Translations under genes and position numbers: made by a program
Shown: positions 1 to 10,458 of the stretch, in pieces
Position numbering within the stretch: the first letter of the stretch is position 1
Layout of the letters: every line of letters starts with the position of its first letter
Notes under the pieces: generated by a model
What the model was told of the DNA's origin: nothing
Databases searched by the model: none
Seen by the model: only the letters and a program-made list of their open reading frames with translations
NCBI GenBank assembly: GCA_021787735.1
Contig: JAJYLL010000008.1
Coordinates: 1 to 64,000 of the forward strand
Direction of reading: 5' to 3'
Source of the DNA: Acidobacteriota bacterium
GTDB lineage: Bacteria > Acidobacteriota > Terriglobia > UBA7540
DNA length: 64,000 nucleotides

Positions 1-105
1 CTGGCCGACGGCATCCGCACCGTGCTCATCGGCTCCAAGCCTGATTCGCCGCCCGAACCGCCCCCGAATCTGCAACTCCAACTGCTGCTCGCCTGGCAGC
101 CTTAG
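1..105 (+). CDS. C-terminal tail of an unidentified protein (5' end outside window)
   Basis: An open frame enters from the left edge and ends at TAG 103-105, giving the last 34 residues of a protein. The tail is proline- and leucine-rich and shows no recognisable motif. The frame one base over is also open from base 2 into the next gene, so it is possible that this tail is not coding. Function unknown. Confidence 0.35.
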   Translation: MADGIRTVLIGSKPDSPPEPPPNLQLQLLLAWQP

Positions 106-136
106 AAAAAATGAGGAAAGTCCTGTTTATCAGTAC

Positions 137-2060
137 TTGACAGAACGCGGGGCACGCATCAGCCGCGAAACCCTGAGCAACATTCATACCTTGCAGCAAT
201 TAAAGGAAGCAAAGCCTGAACTGCGGCGGGAATTGGCCTACATGGTGGGACTCGATCCCATGCCCGCCAGGACGCCTCTCAACGTCAAGATTACCGGCAC
301 GCTCGAACAAGACGGCGTCCGCATTGAAAAAGTTGTTTATCAGAGCATGCCCGGCCTCTACGTCACCGGCAACCTCTACTTTCCCACGAAAGGCAAAGGC
401 CCGTTCCCTGTTGTGCTCTACCTTTGCGGCCACCTGCCCGATCCCTACGGAGCCAAAGTGCCTTACCAGCGGCACGCCATCTGGTTTGCCCAGCACGGCT
501 ACGTCTGCCTGATTCTTGACACGCTCGAGTTCGGCGAAGTTCCCGGCATTCACCATGGGCTTTACGACCAGAACATGTGGCAATGGCTGTCACTGGGTTA
601 CACTCCCGTGGGCGTTGAGGTCTGGAACGCGATGCGAGGACTCGATTATCTCGAAACGCTTCACCAGGTTGATATGCACCGCGTTGCGCTGACCGGCGAA
701 TCAGGAGGAGGGTCCATCACCTGGTACACCGCCGCGCTTGATCAGCGCATCGCCGTCGCCGTCCCGGCCATCTCCACCTGGACCGCAGGCACGCAGGTGG
801 CGCTGCACGGTGTGCAGGAAAATTGTGACTGCATTTATTACCCCAACATTTACGAACAGGACTTCACGATCCTGGGCGCCTTGATTGCGCCGCGCCCGCT
901 CAAGATGATCAGCGCTCGGCTCGATCCCATGTTTCCGCCGGCAGGCTACAACGCTGCCTACGAGAAACTGAAAACGATCTATGCCCTCTACGGTGCGGAA
1001 GATAAGGTGGCCGCCTTTGACCAGGAAGCCCACCATGGTGACAATGTTCCGCTGCGGCGCGAGTCGGCCACGTGGATCCAGCGCTGGCTGAAAGGCGACA
1101 TGACGCCGTATGACGACGGGACCTTCACGCCGATTCCTGGCTCTGAGCTTGAGTGTCTGTTGAGGCAACCCTCGGACGCTATCAACTACGCCATCTACAA
1201 CCACTTCATCCCCGTGGCGCCGATTCGCAACTACTCCAGCGCCCAGGCATGGAGCGCGCGGCGCCAGCAGGTCATGGCCGGGCTCAAGTCAAAAGTCTTC
1301 CGCGCCTTCCCCAAAACGCCCGTGCCGCTTGACGCCGAGATAAAACCCATCGAATGGTCATGGGCCAACAAGTACATCAACGTCTATGACGTCACCTTCA
1401 CCAGCGAGCCGTTGGTCCAGGTCCGTGGCATCCTCTACCGGCCCAAAGGGCCGGAGAACCCGCGCCGGGCGCTTATTTTACGTCAAAGGCCGGCACGATG
1501 ACATCTCTGTCGTCGACTTTGACAAGCTGCTGCCCCTGTTCGGGCGCTATGAAATCCTGGTGCTGCAGCCGCGCGCCACGGATTTCGAAATCAGTGACCG
1601 CGACTGGGTCACACTGGAAAGGACCGCCGAAATCCTCGGCTCGACCATCGAATCGATGCAAGTCTGGGACATCATGCGTGCCATCGAATTCATGACCGCG
1701 AACGAAAAGATGAACCCCGCTTCGATCTCGATCTACGGCAAAGGCGACATGAGCATCCTGGCTCTCTACGCCGCCATCCTGGATTCTCGCCCCGGTTGCG
1801 TCGTCATGGATCATCCGCCCACGACGCATTGGAATGGTCCGCCTCTGCTGAACATTCTGCGAGTGACTGACATTCCCGAGGCTGCTGCCCTGTTTGCGCC
1901 GCACGAGCTGGTGCTGCTCCAGCCTGCCGGCCACGGGTTCGATTACACGGCCGCGCTTTACCGTCTAACCGGCCACGCCGATCGATTCCGGACGGCCCGC
2001 AGCTTGCCGGCCGCACTCCAAGTGTGGAAACAGGAACGCTCTCCGGAAGGCCTGAATTAA
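137..2060 (+). pseudogene. AXE1-like alpha/beta hydrolase (acetyl xylan esterase type), interrupted by a frameshift
   Basis: Two consecutive frames together encode one protein of about 640 residues. The first, from TTG 137, carries the alpha/beta-hydrolase core: an oxyanion-region LYLCGH segment near residue 95, the nucleophile elbow GESGGG with Ser189, and an AHHGD segment that probably supplies the catalytic His. It stops at 1501. The second frame, readable from about 1480 to 2060, continues the protein with a smaller hydrolase-like C-terminal domain. Dropping one T from the TTTT run at 1476-1479 joins them smoothly. The family removes acetyl or similar ester groups from carbohydrates, and the sulfatase that follows fits a carbohydrate role. 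Homology-like sequence continues upstream of TTG 137, where no ATG or GTG exists, so the 5' end is also uncertain. Either a decaying gene or an assembly error. Confidence 0.75.
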
Positions 2061-2312
2061 ATCCATCAGAAGAACGGATTGCATGGCCTGTCTTGCGTGG
2101 GACCGCGCCACCCACAGTGCCTGTGCCCCCAATCAGGCGGGTGGCGCGTCCAGCGTAGTTTTGAGCAATCTTCCGGAACCCAATGCTACCAGCCTGCGGT
2201 AAAATCCCTGAGCGCAGAGAACTCACCTGCGCCTGATGCGAGGATGGCACATTTCAAAAATGAACCTTCGCACCGGCCCGCACGAATGGCGCGCTCATAA
2301 GGAGGAATCGAG

Positions 2313-3761
2313 ATGGAAAAGCAGATTGATAAAAAGGCCAATTCACGAAGCCATTCCGGCCGCAGGGAGTTTCTCAAGACCTCGGTCGCCGGCGCCGTGG
2401 GAGCAGCACTGGCACCGGCAGCGGCATCCGCCACTCCCCTGCCCGCCACGTCGCGCCGTCCCAACATCATATACATCCACTCGCACGATACCGGCCGCAT
2501 GACCAGCCCCTACGGAGTTGCAGTGCCCACGCCCAACATCCAGCGCCTCGCGGAAGAAGGCATTCTTTTCCGGCAGGCCTTTAACGCCGCGCCCACGTGT
2601 TCGCCCAGCCGCGCCAGCCTGCTGACCGGCGAGTGCCCGCACAGCAACGGCATGCTTGGCCTGGTGAACCGTGGCTTTGAAATGACGCCCGAAGGCTACC
2701 AGCACCACATTGTCCGCACCCTGCGGCGCGAAGCCGGATACCGCTCCACTCTGATCGGCCTGCAGCATATTGCCAAAGACCCGCACACCATCGGCTACGA
2801 CCAGGTGGAAGTGGTTCCCGGCAACCGCGTGGCAAACGTCGCGCCGCGCGCGGTTCGTTTCCTGTACAGCCGTCCGCAGCAGCCCTTCTGGCTGACGGTC
2901 GGTTTTTTTGAAACACATCGCCCTTATCACAAGGCCGCGCCTGCTGATGACGCGCGCTACATTCAGCAGCCCTCGCCCGTTCCGGACGTCCCTGCCAGCC
3001 GCCAGGACATGGCCGATTTCCATGCCACGGTGCGGACACTCGACTGGGGAGTTGGAGAAGTTCTGGCCGCGATCGATGCTGCGGGGCTTGCTGAAAACAC
3101 GCTGGTGATTTCCACAACCGATCACGGAATCGCCTGGCCAATGATGAAGTGCAACCTCTTTGACACCGGGATGGGCGTACATCTCGTCATGCGTGGGCCC
3201 GGCGGATTTACTGGCGGCAAAGTGTGCGGTGCAATGGTCTCGCATTTGGACGTCTATCCCACGCTTTGCGAGCTGCTTCAGATCAAGCCACCCGACTGGC
3301 TCCAGGGCCGTTCATTTATGCCCGTGCTTCGCGGTGAGACCGAGGAAATCAATGAAGCCATCTTTTCGGAAGTGAACTACCACGCCAGCTACGAGCCCAA
3401 GCGCGCCGTGCGGACCAAGCGATGGAAATACATCCGCCATTACGGCGGACGCACGCATCCCGTCCTGCCCAATTGCGATGACGGCCTGACCAAGAGCTAT
3501 TGGGTGAAACACGGGTGGGCCAAAGAAGAGGTTGCGCCGGAAGCCTTGTACGACCTGGTCTTTGATCCCAACGAGAGGAACAATCTGGTGGGCGATCCGG
3601 CCCACCGCACCACGCTCGGCGAAATGCGGCAACGGATGAATAAGTGGATGCAAGCAACCAACGATCCCCTGCTGCGCGGCCCGGTCCCGGCTCCTCATGG
3701 AGCAACTTACAACGATCCTGACGAGATTTCGCCCGGCGATCCTGTAACCACCGTGCCGTGA
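2313..3761 (+). CDS. Tat-exported sulfatase (formylglycine type)
   Basis: A 482-residue type I sulfatase. ATG 2313 follows a strong ribosome-binding site, AAGGAGG, at 2299-2305. Residues 16-40 form a twin-arginine signal (GRREFLKTS followed by an Ala-rich stretch), so the protein is probably exported folded. The active-site signature CSPSR starts at Cys96, the residue that would be converted to formylglycine. The N-terminal metal motif reads HSHDTG (residues 56-61) where many sulfatases have a double Asp. A second metal site, TTDHG, lies near residue 270. The enzyme should hydrolyse a sulfate ester or sulfamate; the substrate cannot be read from sequence. It lies 252 bases after the broken esterase on the same strand. 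Confidence 0.9.
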   Translation: MEKQIDKKANSRSHSGRREFLKTSVAGAVGAALAPAAASATPLPATSRRPNIIYIHSHDTGRMTSPYGVAVPTPNIQRLAEEGILFRQAFNAAPTCSPSRASLLTGECPHSNGMLGLVNRGFEMTPEGYQHHIVRTLRREAGYRSTLIGLQHIAKDPHTIGYDQVEVVPGNRVANVAPRAVRFLYSRPQQPFWLTVGFFETHRPYHKAAPADDARYIQQPSPVPDVPASRQDMADFHATVRTLDWGVGEVLAAIDAAGLAENTLVISTTDHGIAWPMMKCNLFDTGMGVHLVMRGPGGFTGGKVCGAMVSHLDVYPTLCELLQIKPPDWLQGRSFMPVLRGETEEINEAIFSEVNYHASYEPKRAVRTKRWKYIRHYGGRTHPVLPNCDDGLTKSYWVKHGWAKEEVAPEALYDLVFDPNERNNLVGDPAHRTTLGEMRQRMNKWMQATNDPLLRGPVPAPHGATYNDPDEISPGDPVTTVP

Positions 3762-4023
3762 GCGACAATGCAGAACTCCACAGGTCACGCATGCTTCCTG
3801 CAGTTTGGAATGTATGAGCCAGTTTGGCAAATGCTGAATGTTGCCCACTGGAGGCAATTCCCGTCCCTGCCGAAATCAGGATCGAGCCCTCGGCCGACTG
3901 ATTCTCTGAACGGCCGTTGACACCGCGCCTTCCATTGGGCACTCTGAAAGATCGGACTGGCAACTTCTGCCGCTGGACGCAGAAGGCGCAACAACCGGCA
4001 AGCGAGGAAACATTCCGACGCCA
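3762..4023 (+). other. Leader region between sulfatase and folP
   Basis: No gene seen. It contains a perfect 7-bp inverted repeat, CTTCTGC/GCAGAAG (3964-3970 and 3979-3985, 8-base loop), about 40 bases before the folP start. A TTGACA lies at 3917-3922 without a convincing -10 at normal spacing. Role of the hairpin unknown. Confidence 0.4.
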
Positions 4024-4974
4024 ATGAAGATCCGTCCACATTTCGAAATCAGCGTGATGGGAAAGCCCGTACAACTTGGCGCGCGGACGCTTATCATGGG
4101 CGTGCTGAACGCCACGCCTGACTCCTTCTCTGACGGCGGCCGATATCTCGACCCCGTCACGGCCATTCGTCGTGGAGTTGAGATGGCAGGCCAGGGGGCC
4201 GACTGGATTGATGTGGGTGGAGAATCAACGCGCCCGGGTTCGCGTCCCGTTTCCGCGGAAGAGGAACTCGCCCGTGTGCTTCCCATAATCAAGGGCCTGC
4301 ACCGCAAGCTGCCTTCCATCCCCATTTCCATCGACACCACCAAGTCCATTGTGGGCGAGCGCGCTGTGGAGGCGGGGGCAGCGATTCTGAACGACATCAG
4401 CGGGCTGCGGTTTGACCCGCGCCTGGCTGATGTGGCCCGGCAGAGCGGCGCACCGCTGATCCTGATGCACCTGCGAGGCCAGCCGCGAGATATGCAACAG
4501 AAGCCGTTCGCTCGTTCCATTTGTCGCTCGCTCGAAGAAGGCCTGGCGCGTTCCATCCAGCGCGCGCTGGCGCAGGGGGTTCTGCACTGCCAGTTGATTC
4601 TCGATCCCGGCCTGGGCTTCGGCAAGACACGCGCGCAGAATTTTGAAATCCTTGCCCATCTTGAGCGGTTGCGGCGCTTCAAGCTGCCCATCCTGGTGGG
4701 CAGTTCGAGAAAGTCGTTCGTGCGGGCCATCGTCAGCGGAGAAGGCCTCACGCCAAACGCGAACACGAAAGGTCGCCGCAATCAAGCCGCCTTCTTTACC
4801 AACCAGAACCTGCTTGCAGCATTGCCGTTTGGCGATGCAGCGGCTGTGGTTGCCGCCATCCTCGGCGGCGCTCACATCGTCCGGGTGCATGACGTGGAAC
4901 AGATTGCGCCCGCGGTCAGAATCGCCGACGCCGTAGCGCAATCTGCCAGGCGAGGCAGTTCGCACAGTTTCTGA
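4024..4974 (+). CDS. folP: Dihydropteroate synthase
   Basis: FolP condenses 6-hydroxymethyl-7,8-dihydropterin pyrophosphate with p-aminobenzoate in cytoplasmic folate synthesis; it is the sulfonamide target. The 316-residue product shows the family blocks in order: MGVLNATPDSFSDGG near residue 25, DVGGESTRPGS near 63, SIDTTKS near 101, ILNDISG near 121, LILMHL near 147, LDPGLGFGKT near 192 and GSSRKSF near 226. It is somewhat longer than the usual 270-290 residues because of an insert around residues 240-255 and a short C-terminal tail. No other folate gene is adjacent, and the downstream gene is convergent. ATG 4024 is the first start and fits the family N-terminus. Confidence 0.95.
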   Translation: MKIRPHFEISVMGKPVQLGARTLIMGVLNATPDSFSDGGRYLDPVTAIRRGVEMAGQGADWIDVGGESTRPGSRPVSAEEELARVLPIIKGLHRKLPSIPISIDTTKSIVGERAVEAGAAILNDISGLRFDPRLADVARQSGAPLILMHLRGQPRDMQQKPFARSICRSLEEGLARSIQRALAQGVLHCQLILDPGLGFGKTRAQNFEILAHLERLRRFKLPILVGSSRKSFVRAIVSGEGLTPNANTKGRRNQAAFFTNQNLLAALPFGDAAAVVAAILGGAHIVRVHDVEQIAPAVRIADAVAQSARRGSSHSF

Positions 4975-5066
4975 CTCCTCTCGCAGGAATGCCCTGATTT
5001 AATCGTTCGGGAAAAGCAGCGAAATTACACCTGAGGAAATGCAGGCAGGCTGAAGCAGTGTCGGGC

Positions 5067-6617
5067 TCAGGGTGACGGATGGACTTCCAGGCCGAATGGT
5101 TCTTGCAGGCCCGCTTCGACCGCGCGCAGAGCTTCCGGATAGTGGCCGGCGGTGAGAGAGGCGGTGCGGTACTGGGCAAGGGCCTGGTTGCGGTTGCCGC
5201 TGATGTCATCCAGTCGGCCCAAATAGATGTGGCACCAGGTTACAATGCGGAGGTCAGTGGCGACGTCCAAGGTTTCCTCAAAGTACTTCCGGGCCAGGTC
5301 CGGCTTGCGAGTGTTGCTGGTCACTACGGCCATCCCAAACAGGGCGCGTTCATTCTTCGGGTCTTTGGTCAGCACCTGTTCGAAAGCCGCATTTGCTCCG
5401 TCGTAGTTGGCGGAGGAGATATCGTTGTCGCCCTCGTCGAGCAGTTGCTGGATGACCGTCCGCCCGGAAGACGCGGCAGTCGGGGCTTGGGTGGCAGGCT
5501 CAGCGAATTTCACCTTTCCCAGCCGAATTTCCTCCGCCGCCGGGTTAATGCCTTTGATCATTTGCGGGTAATAGACGCTCATGGAGGCATCCTGTTTTTC
5601 GAATTCCTGTAGAGCGTCGTAGAAGTAAGGAACGAGAATGAAGCCGGTGGACGTCATCTGCTGGATTTGTTTGGCCGCGTCAGGAGCGGGCAACTTGTCC
5701 ATCCGCAACTCGACTGCCCGGATCAGGCATTCGGTCACCAGGAGCGAGAAGTCCTCCTTGAAATCGTTCCGCAAGGCCGGAGCTTTTCTGGCCACCGCTT
5801 CCAGCGAAATGGCATGGTGAATTTCCGGACCGTATTTCACCGCCATTGGGTCCAGCAGGAAGTGCAGATACTGATGCCGGATATCGTGAATCCGGAGATC
5901 AGCCGAGGGCGTGATCACCAGATAATAGTTGGAGCCATAGATGCGCGCCTGCACCTGGTTCGGTGCCCCGAGAAGATCCAGATAAATCGTGTAGGTGCGC
6001 CCCAGGTAGGAGCCGGCCGGAATACGAAGATAAGCATCAGTCAGCTCGATACTTCTGCGCACCGGCGCGCTGTAACGCTCGATGGCGGTATGGAAATCGA
6101 CCGAAGCGCGCGCCCAGAGGTCGGCCAAGTCTGCCTGCTTGTAAAAAAGCTGGAGCAACGGAACCAGGCCTGCAACGTTCCTGGCGTCCGGGGGAAGATC
6201 AGCCAGGGCAACCGACAACTTGAAATCAGGCGGCGGCCCCAGCAGCAGGGCAAGCGAGATATATTGGCCCAGATTCCGCCCGGGATCGGCGACCCGGTGG
6301 GACTCGTAAAATTTCCGGAGCTCAGGAAGAACGGGAATATTTTTGCCAGCAAGGTCCGCCCGAACAGCAGAGCGCGCCTTGTCGCCGGCACCAGGGTCAT
6401 AACCCGCATCGTTGATGGCCGCCAGCACGCTGAAGAGTTGCTGGCTTGATTCCACCAGCACCTTCCCTTGCTGGGCCTGGGAAGGCAGGGGTAAAAGCAG
6501 AACGGAAACCAGGAGCATGGCCGCGATTCGAATCAAGGGCTCAGTAGGGCTTCTCCACCCGCGGGCATTTGGAGTTTGCATTGTTTCAGGAGCAGGATTC
6601 CAGAGTGTCAAGTACAA
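5067..6617 (-). CDS. Secreted TPR-repeat protein, third gene of the ECF sigma operon
   Basis: About 516 residues with an N-terminal hydrophobic signal (IRIAAMLLVSVLLLPLPSQA) and probable cleavage after the Ala of SQA, so periplasmic or secreted. The middle has no motif I recognise. Residues 395-500 contain tetratricopeptide-type helices, with segments such as NYDGANAAFEQVLTKDP and RNQALAQYRTA. TTG 6617 lies six bases after the anti-sigma stop and has a GAGG site overlapping that stop; ATG 6581 is an alternative giving a shorter signal n-region. The coupling to sigma and anti-sigma suggests a part in the same envelope response, which is inference. Exact function unknown. Confidence 0.8.
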   Translation of the reverse strand: MYLTLWNPAPETMQTPNARGWRSPTEPLIRIAAMLLVSVLLLPLPSQAQQGKVLVESSQQLFSVLAAINDAGYDPGAGDKARSAVRADLAGKNIPVLPELRKFYESHRVADPGRNLGQYISLALLLGPPPDFKLSVALADLPPDARNVAGLVPLLQLFYKQADLADLWARASVDFHTAIERYSAPVRRSIELTDAYLRIPAGSYLGRTYTIYLDLLGAPNQVQARIYGSNYYLVITPSADLRIHDIRHQYLHFLLDPMAVKYGPEIHHAISLEAVARKAPALRNDFKEDFSLLVTECLIRAVELRMDKLPAPDAAKQIQQMTSTGFILVPYFYDALQEFEKQDASMSVYYPQMIKGINPAAEEIRLGKVKFAEPATQAPTAASSGRTVIQQLLDEGDNDISSANYDGANAAFEQVLTKDPKNERALFGMAVVTSNTRKPDLARKYFEETLDVATDLRIVTWCHIYLGRLDDISGNRNQALAQYRTASLTAGHYPEALRAVEAGLQEPFGLEVHPSP

Positions 6618-6622
6618 GCAGC

Positions 6623-7270
6623 CTAACCTCGGACTGTGATTGTTCGGAATGACAGGACCACCTGGCCGTTCGTAGGCTGGCCAAAGGAGGTAGCCGGCTG
6701 GAAGAGACTGTAATACATCATCTGATCAAGCCGCTGCATCAGCCCAGGAGACTGTTGCCCGGAAAGAATCTTGTACGACGTAACACGGCCCTGGGCGTTG
6801 ACATAGGTCACCAACACAAGGGGCTGCGCACCCGTATTCAGTTCCATGGAAGGCAGCACCTGAATGCGCGGTGGCGTAATCAGCGGGACGTCAGGAATGT
6901 TGCTCGTCCGCGGCGTGCCTGCGCCCAGCATCAGCACGATACAGACCAGGGCCACAAGTGTACCCGCAACAGAAGGGAACAAAACGGGCCGGAACAAGTT
7001 TTCCAGCCGCACCGTCAATCGCTGGAAGAGGTTACGGTGCAACTCCTGCGACACCTGCACGCGCAGACGCAAGGCCAGTTGCTGAGTCACCTGCTGGCGG
7101 CTCAGTTGACACAACTCCGCATGCAGGGCCTCATACCGGTTGAGTTCCGAGGCGCAGGCCGCGCAGTGCGTCAAGTGGTAACGGACCGAGTGCACCGTTT
7201 CGGCCAGGCACACTCCGTCAATATAGTCGGAGAACTGGCTGCGGATTTCCGAGCATGATTCAAAGATCAT
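6623..7270 (-). CDS. Membrane anti-sigma factor: zinc-finger (ZAS/zf-HC2) N-terminus, TonB-like C-terminus
   Basis: A 215-residue single-pass membrane protein. Residues 1-60 form an anti-sigma zinc-finger domain with His32-x3-Cys36-x2-Cys39. Residues about 96-117 are a membrane helix. Residues 140-215 (LVLVTYVNAQGRV through LSFRT) resemble the small periplasmic beta domain of TonB/TolA C-termini. The start ATG overlaps the sigma gene stop by four bases (ATGA at 7270-7267), so the two are translationally coupled. Family knowledge says the cytoplasmic domain holds the ECF sigma until a periplasmic signal releases it; the C-terminal domain is the likely sensor or partner-binding part (inference). 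Confidence 0.9.
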   Translation of the reverse strand: MIFESCSEIRSQFSDYIDGVCLAETVHSVRYHLTHCAACASELNRYEALHAELCQLSRQQVTQQLALRLRVQVSQELHRNLFQRLTVRLENLFRPVLFPSVAGTLVALVCIVLMLGAGTPRTSNIPDVPLITPPRIQVLPSMELNTGAQPLVLVTYVNAQGRVTSYKILSGQQSPGLMQRLDQMMYYSLFQPATSFGQPTNGQVVLSFRTITVRG

Positions 7271-7902
7271 ACAGACCTGCTCAGTCGAACGGCGAGTTTG
7301 CGCTTCAGTGTTTCGCGCCCGCGCCGCAAGCGAGACTTGACCGTCCCTTCGGCAATCCCAAGGACTTCGGAAATTTCCTCATAGCTGAGGTCCTCAATTT
7401 CTCTCAGCACCACAACCGCTCGATAGGGTTCTGCGAGATCCGCGAGGGCGCGCTTGACCTCCGCCTGGCACTCCGCCTGCTCATAGGCGCTGTAGGGAGT
7501 CTCCCGCTCACTCCCGTAAAGGACAGCCTGCATATTCAGGTGCAACGTCTCATCATCCATGGAAAAAGGCTCATGGAAAACACGGCGGCGCCAGCTCCGC
7601 CGATGATTGGAAGCTTCGTGTACGGCGATGCGGTAAATCCAGGTTTTCAGGCTGCTGTTTCCGTTGAACTGGCGAATGCCCCGGAGGATCTTGAGAAGAA
7701 CGTTTTGAAGGACGTCCGCGGCATCTCCCTGATCAGCTACCATGTGAGAAATCAGGTTAAACAAAGGGTTCTGATAAATTCCCAGCAGGTAGGCAAACGA
7801 CTCCTCAGAACCCGCCTTCAACTCCTCTACCAAGGCAGCTTCGTCGCTGACAGCGGGAGCTGTTTGATCGAGAGCGACACCTATTGAGCGTACCGTATCC
7901 AC
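7267..7902 (-). CDS. ECF-family RNA polymerase sigma-70 factor
   Basis: A 211-residue extracytoplasmic-function sigma factor. Region 2 (about residues 30-105) contains the DVLQNVLLKILRGIRQF helix and the KTWIYRIAVHEASNHRR segment that contacts the -10 element. Region 4 (about 150-205) has the helix-turn-helix LSYEEISEVLGIAEGTVKSRLRRGRETL. It should direct RNA polymerase to a small envelope-response regulon, probably including its own operon. It begins with GTG 7902 and is followed, with a four-base overlap, by its anti-sigma factor and then a secreted TPR protein. I could not find a clear ECF-type promoter upstream by eye. Confidence 0.95.
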   Translation of the reverse strand: MDTVRSIGVALDQTAPAVSDEAALVEELKAGSEESFAYLLGIYQNPLFNLISHMVADQGDAADVLQNVLLKILRGIRQFNGNSSLKTWIYRIAVHEASNHRRSWRRRVFHEPFSMDDETLHLNMQAVLYGSERETPYSAYEQAECQAEVKRALADLAEPYRAVVVLREIEDLSYEEISEVLGIAEGTVKSRLRRGRETLKRKLAVRLSRSV

Positions 7903-8053
7903 TACAAGTCCAAGATAGCAGGTTAAAACACTCAGGGCAAGCTCAAGTGCAAATTCATTCAGGAGGATTATTCGTTTGGCCGGCTGGCTTGAAAAGAGAC
8001 TGAAGGAGCACGTGCAAACACGGCCTTCGGCCTGTCGCCCTCACAGCAATTGG

Positions 8054-8326
8054 TTAGGAGAGAGGCTTATCAGCGGCTGATGCCATACCCAGCTCCCGCC
8101 TCAGCAGCGAAGGATCAAAGGGAGAACAGCTGAAATTGCGTCCTTCCAATTCAAAAGTAGGGACTTTCCGTTTGCCGCTGTTGACGCGCATGACAAATTC
8201 GACTGCGTCAGGAACTTCTTCGATGTCGATCTCTTCGAACTCCAGGCCGTGTTCTCGCAGAAACTCTCTGGCGCGGTGGCAGTCCGGACACCAACTGGTT
8301 GTGTACATGCGAATTTTGGGACCCAT
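8054..8326 (-). CDS. Glutaredoxin-like thiol-disulfide protein
   Basis: A 90-residue thioredoxin-fold protein. The active site is CPDC (Cys13 and Cys16) after a beta strand RMYTTSW. The cis-Pro segment KVPTFEL lies near residue 54. It resembles the short glutaredoxin/NrdH-like proteins that reduce disulfides or mixed disulfides in the cytoplasm; the electron donor cannot be told from sequence. It stands alone between the sigma operon (150 bases downstream) and the ATP synthase genes (148 bases upstream), all on the same strand. The two extra cysteines of typical monothiol or Fe-S glutaredoxins are not evident. Confidence 0.9.
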   Translation of the reverse strand: MGPKIRMYTTSWCPDCHRAREFLREHGLEFEEIDIEEVPDAVEFVMRVNSGKRKVPTFELEGRNFSCSPFDPSLLRRELGMASAADKPLS

Positions 8327-8438
8327 AATTTCCTCTGCGCTGAACTGACAAACTCGGCAGTCCGGCCTTCCAGCGAGGCTTCCGATGGAACTCTATCTGA
8401 GAGCAGCTTCGACCCGGAATAAATTTGAGAGAGGCGGA

Positions 8439-8452
8439 GGGGTCTCCACCCC
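8439..8452 (-). terminator. Short hairpin downstream of the ATP synthase operon
   Basis: Stem GGGGT/ACCCC with a four-base loop, 23 bases after the atpC stop on the minus strand. No T-tract follows, so as an intrinsic terminator it is weak. Confidence 0.25.
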
Positions 8453-8474
8453 AAAGAAGAATTCTCTACAGATA

Positions 8475-8900
8475 TCAGGCCCGAACCTGGCGGGCGGTTT
8501 CCAGGCGGCAGATTGCCCTGCGCAGATCGTCGCGGGCCTTCACAGTCTCAGGGTCAGACTCGGGATGCGACTTCAGGTACTCTTCCACTCGCTTCCGCTT
8601 GTTCTCTGCCCGTTCGACATCGATGTCTTCCCCACGCTCGGCAATCTCGGCCAGAACAATTACGCGGTCAGGAAGGACTTCGGCAAAGCCCCAATGGACT
8701 GCAACGTAATGCCTGCTATCGTTCTGGCGATACTCAAGCGGACCCGTTTGAAGTTCGGTGATAAGAGGCGCGTGCCCGGGAAGCACACCCAGGTAACCTT
8801 CACGCCCGGGAATCGACACCTCATCCACTTCTTCTTCGGCAATCTTGTGGTCAGGAGTAACGATCTCCAGATGGATATATGCAGGAAGTATGTCAGCCAT
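8475..8900 (-). CDS. atpC: F-type ATP synthase epsilon subunit
   Basis: A 141-residue central-stalk subunit of F1. It has the N-terminal beta-sandwich typical of the family (LEIVTPDHKIAEEEVDEVSIPGREG, then GVLPGHAPLITEL) and a C-terminal two-helix region (AERGEDIDVERAENKRKRVEEYL) that can inhibit ATP hydrolysis. Last gene of the F1 cluster, 48 bases after atpD. Length matches the family. Confidence 0.95.
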   Translation of the reverse strand: MADILPAYIHLEIVTPDHKIAEEEVDEVSIPGREGYLGVLPGHAPLITELQTGPLEYRQNDSRHYVAVHWGFAEVLPDRVIVLAEIAERGEDIDVERAENKRKRVEEYLKSHPESDPETVKARDDLRRAICRLETARQVRA

Positions 8901-8948
8901 AACTCTTGTTTGCAGGAAGCCCCGAACAGCAAAAGGCTGCTTCGCCGC

Positions 8949-10400
<1,452 letters not shown>

Positions 10401-10458
10401 TTATGTTGCTCTGGTTCCTCAATCGATGCTGTCCGGAGATCAGTTGTACTTTTGCGCC

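Noticed and set aside
1386-2060. Separate 224-codon gene downstream of the esterase
   Set aside because: Its first 30 codons overlap the esterase in another frame and are not protein-like; the remainder continues the esterase, so a frameshift explains it better.
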